A DNA stretch of 57,025 bases, taken from Amanita rubescens. Its lineage: Eukaryota; Basidiomycota; Agaricomycetes; Agaricales; Amanitaceae. The stretch spans positions 1 to 57,025 of the forward strand of contig WION01000333.1 of NCBI GenBank assembly GCA_015039365.1. The letters run 5' to 3'. Position 1 is the first letter of the stretch; every line of letters begins with the position of its first letter. A program made the position numbers and the translations under genes. Positions 46,801-57,025 of this stretch are shown piece after piece. A model generated the notes under the pieces. It had not been told where the DNA came from and searched no databases. It saw only the letters and a list, made by a program, of their open reading frames with translations.

Positions 46801-47741
46801 TACTCCCACAGCTGTTGACATTCGCCAGCTCTTGCATTTAATCCGTTAATTGTATCGTGAGTGTTTTGTCGTTTTACCGCCTGCTGACAATGGTTCATAT
46901 ATATATAGTTATACCATTGAAATCCTCCCGTTTACCCTGCGTGCGAAGGGTCCATGATTTCTGATTTTACAGTATCATGGTCTTTAATATATAATCTACA
47001 TCTGCAAAGTTGGCAAGATATGTGAATCTGGTTGATTTGGATAGATGCATGCAACAAAGAAGTTGGAATAGCTCGACGTTATCGTCATCAATAATAGCTT
47101 TTCATAGCTCTTGTACGTATTTTGACTTACGTTTCAAGCTATAGTCTCATTTTTCTTCCTCGTGGAGACGAAAAATGTGAGTCATTCACCTTGACAACGT
47201 TACGGTCCATCCGAAATCCAACTTTTGTCTAGCGTACCTTGGGGGGGACTTCGGCGTAAGTTTTCGCATAGGCATGAGTACTCGAGAACCTTGTTAACAG
47301 CTCCGATATACTCATTGATAGAGACAGTAGTCCGGCCAGTACTTAGTATGCACTCAAAGGTCAAGGAGCGGATGTGAATGGGATGAGCTCGAAATCAAGA
47401 TCCCTGATTGCACCGCTTTCTTACCGTTATCGATAGTCTTTGAAATTTAAGATGACCACGTCACACTGGCCCGATTGCTCAACTTACTGCTGATATGATC
47501 CGAAACGCTTTCTCGTCATTTCGGAAGGCGACGGTCACCCATGGCTTTCAATAGCAACGTTGCAAGGAAAGCCGTATCCATCATGCCAGAACGTTGAATT
47601 GTTAGTTACGTCACATCCTCTAACTATACTGGGACCTGAGCACGCTGGTCGCCATATAATTCTCCCAGCACCTACTTCTCGCCGACTGCGACCGCCGACC
47701 GTGACGTCGGCGACTCTAAACTGCTTGTTCACATTCTCGCC
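43862..47741. other. Long gene-poor region, no supported gene
   Basis: The left end holds the aminopeptidase promoter. A TATATAA element at about 45019-45025 precedes scattered plus-strand frames with hydrophobic or Cys-rich text (45424-45612, 45590-45838, 46199-46471, 46596-46841). These could be exons of a decayed membrane protein gene, but I could not link them by splicing and recognise no family. No transposon ends were seen. Confidence 0.35.
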
Positions 47742-49625
47742 ATGAAACCGCGTCGAAAAACCTTGATACTATTCGCGACCCTGGGGTCCATGATCCAGAA
47801 TCTTATGGTTAGCGGTGCAAGTGTGGTTAGCCCCAGAATTTTTTTCTAAATCCACTCGTCATACTGATCGTCTCCCACCCTAGAACGGACCTGGACCCCG
47901 TTTATCTGTGGTCAGCCTTATTGCTTATCACTATACCGACTTTCAAGTTGACAAGTATATCCATTTGCAGCTTTACGATCGCCACGGTCAGTCTCCATGC
48001 ACTCTAGAAGAGCGGGTGAAGAGCGACTGCCCTCCTCAGTCCGACGTCTCCGAGTCAGGTCAGGATGTAGGAAATTGTACATGGTGAGTACATCCGGTGG
48101 ACGTTGGTCCTTCCTTGCGTTGAATTATCTCGAAGCAATGTTGTTTTCTTCAATTTATGGAGTGCCTGCTTGATGTCCAACGGGAGTAGTGTGTTGCCTA
48201 CGTTCGATCAGTGGATCCAAAGCTGCAGTACCACCTCCCAGGACGTAAACAACCCTCCTTTTCCAGATATCGACATCAGGAATCTTCCACCATGGGCAAA
48301 TATGGCCAAGCCAAATCCTACCAACACCACGTTTGATGTTGGCACCGCTATCATGAGTAATTCATTCCCATGCTGTTACGGACTACTGTTGAATCCCGTT
48401 GCTAGTCGCACTGGTTTCCGAGGGAAGGCCGTGGACGACAGTGCAGATAATCACACCCTTCCTGTCCGCTGTTGCAACAGTCGCCATTCTAGGTTTTTGG
48501 TATCTGTATCAACGCCACACCCGGCAAAGTGACTTCGGGGGAAGGCCACCGCTTTTTAGGCGAGCCCACAAAGTCAAGGAAACGCGCCGCGGTGAAGCGT
48601 GGACCATCGATCTCTCCGAGAATCTGGACGATACCCGTGCGGGAAAAAAATCTACTCAGTCGTATAATCTGTCAGAATCTACTCTGGCTGGCACTGGACA
48701 TCGTCGTGACCCAAGTGCCTGGAAAAACGAGTTACCCCAAATTTTGAACTTTGGCAGACCTGCTGTCGTCCGAAACGTGGCGCCAGGAAAGGGTTGGCGG
48801 ATTTCCAGTTTGGACGACGCTATTGAATCCCCTGATTTCTTGGCACTAAGCCCGCAGCCAGTCGTGCATGCGCCTAACCTCGAAATTGAGGGTGAAGATG
48901 CGGAATTGAATGGTGCGAGAGCCGAGGTGGCGGGTGATGATGATCAAGAAACGGACCATCTCATCTCTCCCTCAGAGCGCAGTGGAAACTCGGTTTTCCT
49001 GATATCGCGTCGCCCAGGAGAGGACTTCACCATTGAGTCAAGTCCCACCGCCTCTAGACTTGGTCAAACGTCACCTCTAATAGCTCCGCGAGGTACACCA
49101 GGCTCCAGCGAACGATCTCCCATTGATCCATCTCAAGGACGTTCAGAAATCGCTCTATCACTTCCATTTCAATCCCCCAGTCGCTCAGCAAATGAGGCAT
49201 CGAATGGCTCGTCTATCCCAAAGCCATTTTCGTTCTTCCCTAAATTTAAAATCTCTAAGCCAAGTGAAGTTTCTCGAAATCACTCTGATGAGGCAAATAT
49301 ACCACCACCACGCACGGTAAGCATCTTTTCTTTTCTTTTCTTTTCTTTTTGTGAAGCTGCTTTTCTTACGGTCCCGTCATAGATCACTCTGAGCCCTCCA
49401 CCTTTCCAGGTTCCTGACCTGCTTCCTTTAGCCCTTATCCCTTCCCTTAGCAGTCGGTCTGCCAGACTGGGGCACGAAGAAATCCTACCTTATCCTTCAT
49501 TTCATCGTCATCAACGAACATCATCTTCTCAACCTTTCCGAGAAGATGGGAACTCTCTGACCAATGGCCAGCCACCGTTATCAAGAGCATCGCCCCATCA
49601 CCGAACGGCCTCGCATGATGTCTGA
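47742..49625 (+). CDS. Fungal Cys-rich single-pass membrane protein with long cytosolic tail
   Basis: The ATG at 47742 gives MKPRRKTLILFATLGSMIQN, a likely signal sequence. Intron GTTAGC...CCCTAG leads to NGPGPRLSVVSLIAYHYTD and a Cys-bearing ectodomain. Intron GTGAGT...CGAAG joins NCTCNVVFFNLWSACLMSNG, then FDQWIQSCSTT and LPPWANMAKPNP. Agaricomycete hypothetical proteins share this CxCNxVxYxLxSAC...W pattern. Intron 48357-48408 leads to the helix IITPFLSAVATVAILGFWYL, a basic stop-transfer (YQRHTRQ) and about 300 disordered residues rich in Ser, Pro, Glu and Arg. Intron 49318-49381 has a TTTTC pentamer run. The last exon gives ITLSPPPFQVPDLLPLALIP and ends at TGA 49623-49625. All phases agree. 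The layout suggests a surface protein with an intracellular signalling or scaffold tail; no function is known for the family. Confidence 0.75.
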
Positions 49626-50409
49626 GGAACCGGTCTGTCAGCGTTACATCCTGGACTAGCACGCGGGGTACATTTCATTCACCTTTACAATCCAGACCTC
49701 CTTCCACATGACTGTTATCGGACAATCTATCCATTGGGATCTTTGGGGACGATTTACCGCTATTGTATGACTAGACGTTTATCATATTTACGCTGACTGC
49801 CAAGGGACAGTTGTGTTTCATTACTTACTGTTTCAGCTGTATACTTAATCTGCATACCCTCGGACACTTTAACTTCAAAAAAGGACCCTTTTCGAAAACC
49901 TGGGAACATCCCAGCATGTATATTTCCTGCTTAATTAACAATTCTGCTAAACTGTACACAAATGTTTATAAAGCAACTTGTAGTCACCGTTACCAACATG
50001 CTTGTGTGCCGTTATGCATGTATACATCGTGATCGACATATGTTCGCATTATAGCGTTCCTAATACTCTATTGGCATGATTGTGCGATTGCGAATTACTT
50101 TCCAACAATCGCGTTCTGCAACTGCCATGAAGATTACGCGCATCATATATCGTTTCATTTCTTGACCAGGCGTCCAATAAGGAAAACGTGTCTATGCGGC
50201 TATTGCAACATTATAGTAGCCCGTTGCTGTCTAATTATAGCAATGTAACTATAGATTTGGTGTAATCGTTCGATATGGTGAATTTATGCATTAAGAGTGT
50301 CCGAAGTTGTACGAAAAAAAGAAAACTAAAGATCGTCCGAAGAATAACTGTACCATTAGATGCACTTATTAGCCGTGAAGGTCCATGTAGAAAGGATCGT
50401 GATCATCTA
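49626..50409. other. Intergenic between convergent genes
   Basis: It holds the 3' regions of the Cys-rich membrane protein (plus) and oxidase A (minus). AT-rich, no coding signal. Confidence 0.4.
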
Positions 50410-52289
50410 TTATGAACCAATGCTTTGAGGGAAAGCGAAAACATTGTTGGGATCATATTCTTGTTTAATTGATACCAGACGTTGGTAATTAGATCCGAAG
50501 TAAAGGGTTTGCCCTATAAATATGTTAGCAACTGATGCTAGGCACAGCCGTCATTCACATACAATTCGTAAGTTGATCGTCAGCGTAATTTGGGTATGCA
50601 CTATAAAAGTACCATTTAGCGGCGGGTCTAGGAATGTCACGGGAATCACATACCCGATATCCCAACCGGCTGGGCTGTTGTCTGTGAGGCTTGCAACCAT
50701 ATCTGTAACAGATATATCAGCGCATTACTTGCAAATAGTTAGTATGCCTTACTGTCCAAGAATGTGAATCCGTCGCTAGGGAACGGTGGGGAACCAGACG
50801 ATGCGTAGAATTGTATTGTCCACAACGAATTGCGGTGTCCAAACGATGTTGCAGTTGCACCTACGGCATTAACAGCAGAATTTGTTCCTCCGTAGAAGTC
50901 CATTTCGACAAACCAGCTCTTTTGGGATAATGAGGCAAGCTTGGATGAAGATGGAAGGCGAAACTTACAACATCAGTTTGAGATCCTTCGTTAGCCATAT
51001 AGTTCATAAAGGCTAAGAGCGCTGCATTGGAAATTGGAGATGCCGCGGGGGTCATTAGTGACTTGGCATAGAATGTATCTCTGCCGTCGGGTGAGGAGGT
51101 GCTGAGGGACCCTCCACCAAGAAAAGAGACGCTATTGATATACGTTCCAGGCACGAGAGTTGTGCTATCTGGCTGTCCAACCTGGTTAAAGAAAGGTGCG
51201 ATGACAGAGCTTAAGTTTTGCTCGGGGCCATACCAACCACCTGTAAGGCCAAAGTTAAGCTCGCCGGCCGCGTTGCCCCTCCCGATTACGAATTCTGCGC
51301 CAAATTGACTAGGGATGTTTGACGTAGCAAATTCCTGGAAGGCAGAAACGGCATTTGCCGCTTGGGTAGGATTCATGTTCCAACCATATTCGAAGACAGT
51401 CGCTGAAGCCGGTGCCGGGAAGGTCTGGTACGTTATTGCCGTGGTGATTCCAAACGATGGGCCAGCACCTCTCATGGCCTAATAAACCACAATATGAGAT
51501 AAAGCGTTCAACCAGCGGCATCTTACATACCCAGAACAAATCATCGTTGCCTGAAACCGTGGTAACCGTGCCATTCGCCAATACAACCTCCAAGGACTGG
51601 ATCGGATCGAGGTTAAGTCCCCACATACGAGACGTGAAACCCCAACCACCAAAAGCTAGGTCAACGAATAAGAAGGAATTATCTTCTCAAATCAAAGCGG
51701 GCATACATGAATGTCCTCCGATGCCAACGTATGGGCATGTGCCATGCGGTAGCGCGCGTCCAGCATTGTTTAGGGCCGTTGCAATATCACCAAGCCGATT
51801 CCCCGTCTGAACGGTTGCGAGGCCAGAGGTAGACACAGTAATTTGCGTTAGATGCGAAAGGTCCACTACCACGGCACCATTCTTCCCGCCGAGTCCATTA
51901 GCAATATAACTATGCTGCGAAGAAGAGTTACTCTGAACGTTCGGCGAGTATATCATCATAAACGTACCCCTCCGCTGCGGGCAATCACATTATAACCAAA
52001 CGCGGCTCCGACTTGAACTACTTGTGCCACCTGATTTGAGCTGTTGGGATATGTCACCACAGCGGGGTTAATGGTGTATCTTTCATTGTCTTCAAAAATC
52101 GGATATCAGCTTCTGCACCATACCTGTAAAAAATTCCTTACATGCCGCAGAATCTCCTGCATAAGCTGCGTTGTCGGGAAAGACAACCTGGACGCCTGTC
52201 GCGGTCAAATTCCCAACAAAATCAGCTGCGGACGCGTAGCATAAGCCAGCGGTGGCTATCAACACCAGAAAAGAGCTGTGGCCCCTCAT
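50410..52289 (-). CDS. Secreted FAD-linked glucooligosaccharide-oxidase-like enzyme (AA7), copy A
   Basis: Such enzymes oxidise sugars or oligosaccharides at C1 with O2, giving H2O2 outside the cell. MRGHSSFLVLIATAGLCYA is a signal peptide. The mature start ADFVGNLTATGVQVVFPDN leads to the FAD-binding PCMH domain, with ARSGG joined by intron 51915-51967 to HSYIANGLGGKNG, which carries the flavin-linking His. HGTCPYVGIGGHS carries the Cys of bicovalent GOOX-type flavin. Next come AFGGWGFTSRMWGLNLDPIQ, VVLANGTVTTVS and AMRGAGPSFGITTAITYQ. The substrate domain includes SWFVEMDFYGGTNSAVNAV. The berberine-bridge C-terminus reads NYQRLVSIKQEYDPNNVF, then AFPQSIGS, and the stop is at 50410-50412. 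All exons join in frame. The gene is a tandem paralogue of copy B to the right. Confidence 0.9.
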
Positions 52290-53534
52290 TTGACGTTGAG
52301 GAAGAGGATGTGGGTGCTTTGATAGAAAGCATCTGAATCATGGAGAAGAAATTTATATATCAATCACGGCCTATCCCTTGCTGTGCCGCTAAACCGAATG
52401 AGTAAAAGACCATGGGGGCCGACGGTATGAAACTCCGGGAGAGGGCGACTAGTTGCCGAGAAATTTCGCCTGCGTAATGAGAGCTGTGATGAAATTGGCG
52501 AATGCTATGCGCCGAGTAACATCCACTGACGTTGAATAATGGAACGGGCAACAATGCCCTTGGCGGCAGAGTAAGAAGTTACTGCCTTCGATATGCAGAA
52601 AAAGTTACATAGACGTTTGATTTCTCCAAACAGTCAGTAATAAGATGCATAAGCCTGCGCAATATATAACGCCCACTTACTACTTATGCAGCCAGTTGTT
52701 TTGCAGGACCCGATGTTTATCATGGTGGGTTTCGCGGCTATGAGTGCTAGTAATCAGCTGCATTATATAAATGCACTGCAATTCGCGAGAATTCGCGCTA
52801 CTTGCGAGTCCAACTCATCTTCCCTTCTCCCTTGACCTGAAACAACCAAGATCGACATCAATACGATGCCGTTCCGTAATGCCGAGTATTCATCGGATCC
52901 GAATCAGTCCGAATCACGTTCTATCATATCAAGACTTTACAGTTACCGGTGCTCGTGCTTTCGAAATCATGCCCCACTAGTTGATCTGTTTTAGGATCAC
53001 AGTAACCGGACGGTTCAACGAGCGTTCGGCGCTGGAAATCATCTGATGTTAGGCTAAGAGAAGTATTTATAACCGACTCGGACGCCTTGTCGAAAGGACC
53101 GACTCGGAACTGTATCGATATCACAACGCCTTGTCCATTCTTTGTCTTCTTTCGTGTAAATTCTGCACAGGTTAGAAAGTTAGGAAGCATATGGTCAGCG
53201 GGAGTGCCATGCTAACATCGTCAAAAGGACGACGTAATCTTGAAGCTTGAAGCTTGTTATTTAAAGTGCTTTGAACGGTAAATGGAGGTATACCACTACT
53301 CGTATCTATTTTATCGGAGCTACTAAACACTAGAGTCCTGGTAGGGAGCGTATGGTACCAATCAGATGATCTAGGCTTCCAAGTCCACTATATGCAAAAA
53401 CTAAACTACTGGAATGACGATCGACCGATAGTTCAGATGATGAGTAAAAGGGTTCATTATGTTGTAAGTTCAACGGGAGTCCATGCAGAAAAACAAAAAA
53501 GAAACCAAAGTCTGTGTCCACAAGCTTGCTGTAA
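52290..53534. other. Spacer between the two tandem oxidases
   Basis: The part from 52290 rightward should be the copy A promoter, and the right end the copy B 3' region. About 1.2 kb hold only short frames without motifs. Confidence 0.4.
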
Positions 53535-55424
53535 TTACGACCCAATGCTTTGAGGGAAGGAAAAGACATTGTGGGGATCATATTTTTTCTTGATGGATTG
53601 CAATCGCGGATAATTGGCCCCATAGTAGAGATTTTGCCCTAGAAAAATGTCGGAAAAACAGGCGCTGGGCTACAAACTTAATACTCACAATTCACCAGTC
53701 CTTTGTCTGGGTAATTCGGGTACGCACTGAAAGCAGATTAACAATGGCCTGCGAGAATTCCAGTTCCGTCACTTACCCGATATTCCAGTTGGTCGGGCTG
53801 TTACTCGTCAACGTGTTGACCATGTCTAATGAAAATAGCACATTAAAAATGTAGCCGATACAAAGAAAGTGGAATTTACCGTTCAAGAACGTGAATCCAC
53901 TGCTAGGATATGGTGGGTTGTTGTTAGACGAGGATGCGTAAAACTGGATAGTCCACAACGCATTGCGCTTGCCAAAGGCTGTGGCATCCACAGGAACGGA
54001 GTTTACAATAGAGTTTGTCCCACCGTAGAGATCCATTTCGACAAACCAATTCTAAAGAGTCAGTAAGAAAGCTGGTTGGACAAGCTAAGGGAACAATAAT
54101 TTACTAGATTTGTTTGAGATCCTTGGTTGGCCAAGTAATTCGTAAACGCATTGAGTGCCTTGTCAGAGATTGAAGGGGTCATCAATGATTTCGCATAGAA
54201 TGTTTGTCTCGTATCAGGTGCAGAAGTACTGACAGAGCCCCCACCGAGATTCGCGACGCTGTCAATGTATGAACCAGGTGTGAATTTGGTGCTGTCAGGT
54301 TGCCGGACTTGACCAAGGAACGGAGCGACGACGGAGGCGAGACCTTGTTCTGGGCCATAATAACCGCCAGTCAGGCTGAAATATACGTGACCGGCGCTAT
54401 TGCCTCGGCCAAGTACGAGTTCGGCACCGAATTCTTTTGGAACATTGGTCGTAGCAAATTGCTGGAAGGCTGAAATGGCCTTTGCGGCATCTGACGGGGT
54501 CATGGCCCAAACATACTGGAAAATGGTGACAGAGGGAGGCGCAGGGAAGGTCTTGACTGTGATCGAAGTAGTGATACCAAACGAAGGAGCAGCGCCTCTC
54601 ATAGCCTGATAAACTCGTCAAGACCTACATATTCTCATTCGGAAATATTCCACACACCCAGAATAAATCACCATTCTTTTGGGCTGAGACAGTTGTTACG
54701 GTTCCATTCGCAAGCACAACCTCCAGGGACTGGATCGTGTCAAGTGTGAGTCCCCACATACGGGACGTGAATCCCCAGCCACCAAAAGCTGAGAAACTAG
54801 TAAGGATGGATAAGAATGGTCGTCAAAAGCCTCCTTACCCGAATGACCTCCTACGCCGACGTAAGGGCAGGTACCATGAGGCAGCGCACGCCCATGGTTG
54901 TTGAGCCCAACAGCCACATTCCCGAGCCGGTTTCCAGTCTGGATAGTTGCAATGCCGGATGAAGACACGGTTATTTGCTTCAAATTTCGAAGGTCAACAA
55001 CCACAGCGCCGTTCTTCCCACCGAGGCCATTCGCGATGTAACTATGCTGCAGAACAAAATTAGCCTCAACACATTTATAGATTCAAAAGTGCGAACATAC
55101 ACCTCCGCTTCGAGCAACTACAGGGTATTTGTATGACAATCCGACCTTGACCACTTTTGCGACCTCCTGAGCACTGTTAGGGAATGCTATTGCAACGGGC
55201 TGGAACGTAAATCTTTCATTATCTAAAAAAAGTGAAGCTTTATGTTATGCTATACTCTGTAAACGACATTTCACCTACATGCTTGACTGTATCCTGCGTA
55301 ACTGGCATCCCCAGGGAAGACAGCTTTTACTCCGGTCGCCTTCAGATCCCCTGGAAAATTGGCAGCAGCAGCATAGCAATAACCAACGAAGGTCAGCGAC
55401 ACCAACAATGGCCCGCAAATCTTC
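53535..55424 (-). CDS. Secreted FAD-linked glucooligosaccharide-oxidase-like enzyme (AA7), copy B
   Basis: Starts at 55424 with MKICGPLLVSLTFVGYCYA (signal peptide), then ANFPGDLKATGVKAVFPGD. As in copy A, ARSGG and HSYIANGLGGKNG are joined by an intron (about 55047-55100) and give the flavin His. HGTCPYVGVGGHS carries the second flavin ligand. Also seen are AFGGWGFTSRMWGLTLDTIQ, AMRGAAPSFGITTSITVK, NWFVEMDLYGGTNSIVNSV and YPRLQSIKKKYDPHNVF, ending SFPQSIGS with the stop at 53535-53537. Exon borders are the same as in copy A and the proteins are close, so the pair arose by tandem duplication. Small differences include an NGDLFW insertion after TTVSAQK and a longer loop with SSNNNPPYPSSG. Both copies look functional and may have separate substrates or expression. 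Confidence 0.9.
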
Positions 55425-57025
55425 ATTTTGCGTCGACCGGGGAGGGAGAGCTATGAAGAATGGGCAAAGGGGGCGATTTATAGGGTCGCCATTGCTGTGG
55501 TACAGCATGCTCCGCGCCGTTACGTGCTATTCGGCTAACTGGATATAACGAGTTGTTAACGGAAGTGCGCCTAGGGAGTCCCGGTAAATTAACTGCCAGC
55601 AAAAAGGGGGTTCGGACGACGAATTTCTCCGATGATGGTAAGCAAGTTCTGAGGTCATGCTTGTGGTGAGGGAATAGAGATCGAACCTCTTGCCCCTTAC
55701 CCTCCGATTACGCAGTTTCAGGGAATATAATTTCTCAAACACAAACATCTCCAACGCACCATGCTGTATCCAGTATCGTTCTCTGCCAACTTTACAAATT
55801 ATATGAATCCGCGTCCACTGACGGGAAGTACTGTTTTACAAAAAATCCCTCACCGTAGGTGCGCTACGCCCCATGACTATGGCAAATTCTGCTTAGTGAC
55901 TGTCTTGCAAACAGCTAGCCCAACATAAGATGGCTACGGTGGCACAGAAGACGGGAAGACATTCAAATGCATTCTCAGGTCTAGAGGATGGTGATTACAG
56001 ATCAGGATCGAACGCGCGACAAGCGGAACACTCGCACAAATGATGAATGGACATAATGAGGCGCTATCGGATTTCAGCACCCATCACGGCACTGTGTTAG
56101 GCCAGCCTTTGTCAGTGCAAGTAGCCTCTTCCACTCGAGGGATACACGGTATGAACATACTATCAACGAGCTTGACATCCTCGAAGGCATCACGATCAGT
56201 TGAGGGCTTTGCCTGTTTTTATCTCATACAAAGGCTCCACATGACCTCTCTGCAAGCTATGGTCCAGCCAGTCTCGAGGATACCCATCCTGTACCTCGAC
56301 TGAAAATCAGTTGACGGCCATAAGATTAGTATCGCAAAGGGGATCCGCAAAATGTGCGAGGTCATCGAGATCTGCCACGGGACACGGACCCCCTCTCCTT
56401 CTGGGCACGTCTATATTCCAGGCTCCTCTGCAAAAAAAAAGGGACCCCGTCCCAAGAGGCGGTGATCTCGAGTTTCCCCGTCCAGTCCTTTGGCAGATCT
56501 GGACTAATGTTTTCCAAAGCCTTTTGTTTTCGCTCCTGGTCACCCAACGAGGGTGTACGTACTGCAGAGTCGGACAGTGTTCTGCTCGCGCTCAACCTTG
56601 TAGTGCATGGATCGAGAAGGAGAGGGGACGACGAATGCAAACACCTTGGCGACAACTGGGCCCAAACGGCGATACGAAGGGAAGCCTTTCAGTGGTGCAA
56701 ACGGCAATGCTTCTTCAGCGTCATCGGTTGCAGCTACATGCCACTCGAATTCGGTGCTATACGGAGACTTCGATCTGGTGCGTAATCACCTTGTGTGCCC
56801 GGATTGCTACGAAACTACATCCAGCTTCTAAGTCGCAAGGAATCACCGATGGCTAATCATTGAACTTCACTATCATTGCGGGACAAAACAGCCACTGCAT
56901 CGGGTTTCCACCTCCTTGCGGTAACAAGCAGTTGCGCTGGGATTAGGATCTCACCAGTTCTTCAAAACGTGAAGACGGCGGTCAATAACCCACTCCTTTG
57001 GATCTGTAGAGCGTGGGGTTTATCA
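55425..57025. other. Region with decayed text, no supported gene
   Basis: The left end should hold the copy B promoter. On the minus strand, protein-like fragments occur in separate frames: DWTGKLEITASWDGVPFF (about 56430-56490) and DVKLVDSMFIPCIPRVEEAT, continuing CTDKGWPNTVP (about 56080-56180), which then meets an in-frame stop. This looks like a broken gene of an unrecognised family. It may extend past the window edge. Confidence 0.35.

Noticed and set aside
43862..47741. Transposon occupying the gene-poor region
   Set aside because: No transposase, reverse transcriptase or integrase text and no terminal repeats were seen.
55660..55710. Possible minus-strand tRNA T-arm (reverse of GAGATCGAACCTC)
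   Set aside because: The flanking bases do not form a T stem or an acceptor stem.

Overview
The window reads as nuclear DNA of a filamentous basidiomycete, probably an agaricomycete. The grounds are many short (about 40-60 nt) GT-AG introns, an adenylate cyclase of RA-LRR-PP2C-cyclase layout, F-box proteins of the agaricomycete type with an N-terminal coiled coil, a DUF6533-type seven-helix protein, and a tandem pair of secreted glucooligosaccharide-oxidase-like flavoenzymes. No virus, plasmid, CRISPR array or bacterial-type operon is visible.

Layout, left to right. 0-1 kb: relic of an unrecognised gene. 1-2.4 kb (-): intact F-box protein. 2.6-5.9 kb (+): R3H/G-patch protein of the SQS1 type. 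6.2-7.2 kb (-): His/Lys-rich membrane protein. 7.7-9.6 kb (+): MFS monocarboxylate-type transporter. 10.7-12.0 kb (+): broken F-box gene. 12.7-16.8 kb (-): FGAM synthase (purine synthesis). 17.0 kb (+): intron-containing tRNA-Gly(GCC). 17-21 kb: poor region with a 26-bp minisatellite, a decayed membrane-protein gene and a truncated kinase-like gene. 21.2-23.1 kb (-): membrane-anchored GH17 glucanase. 23.5-24.9 kb (-): conserved membrane protein. 25.4-27.0 kb (+): ACC-synthase-like aminotransferase. 27.6-33.2 kb (-): adenylate cyclase. 33.4-35.8 kb (-): NOG1 GTPase. 38.4-40.1 kb (+): DUF6533-type membrane protein. 40.6-43.9 kb (-): Xaa-Pro aminopeptidase with an unusual N-terminal extension. 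47.7-49.6 kb (+): Cys-rich single-pass membrane protein. 50.4-52.3 and 53.5-55.4 kb (-): the two flavin oxidases. 35.8-38.4, 43.9-47.7 and 55.4-57.0 kb hold no gene I can support.

Conserved housekeeping genes (ADE6, CYR1, NOG1, SQS1) are interleaved with family-expanded or decaying accessory genes (F-box, kinase-like, seven-helix). I see no metabolic gene cluster. The only genes that obviously belong together are the two oxidases.

A striking feature is the number of single-base frame breaks, many beside homopolymers, in genes that otherwise look under selection (FGAM synthase, adenylate cyclase, aminotransferase, the 6.2-kb and 23.5-kb membrane proteins). NOG1, Xaa-Pro aminopeptidase, GH17 and both oxidases read cleanly through their introns. 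Uncorrected sequencing indels are the simplest explanation for the housekeeping genes, and real decay for the F-box and kinase-like copies. I did not find a system I could call new. The best leads are the Cys-rich membrane protein, the His-rich membrane protein and the aminopeptidase extension.
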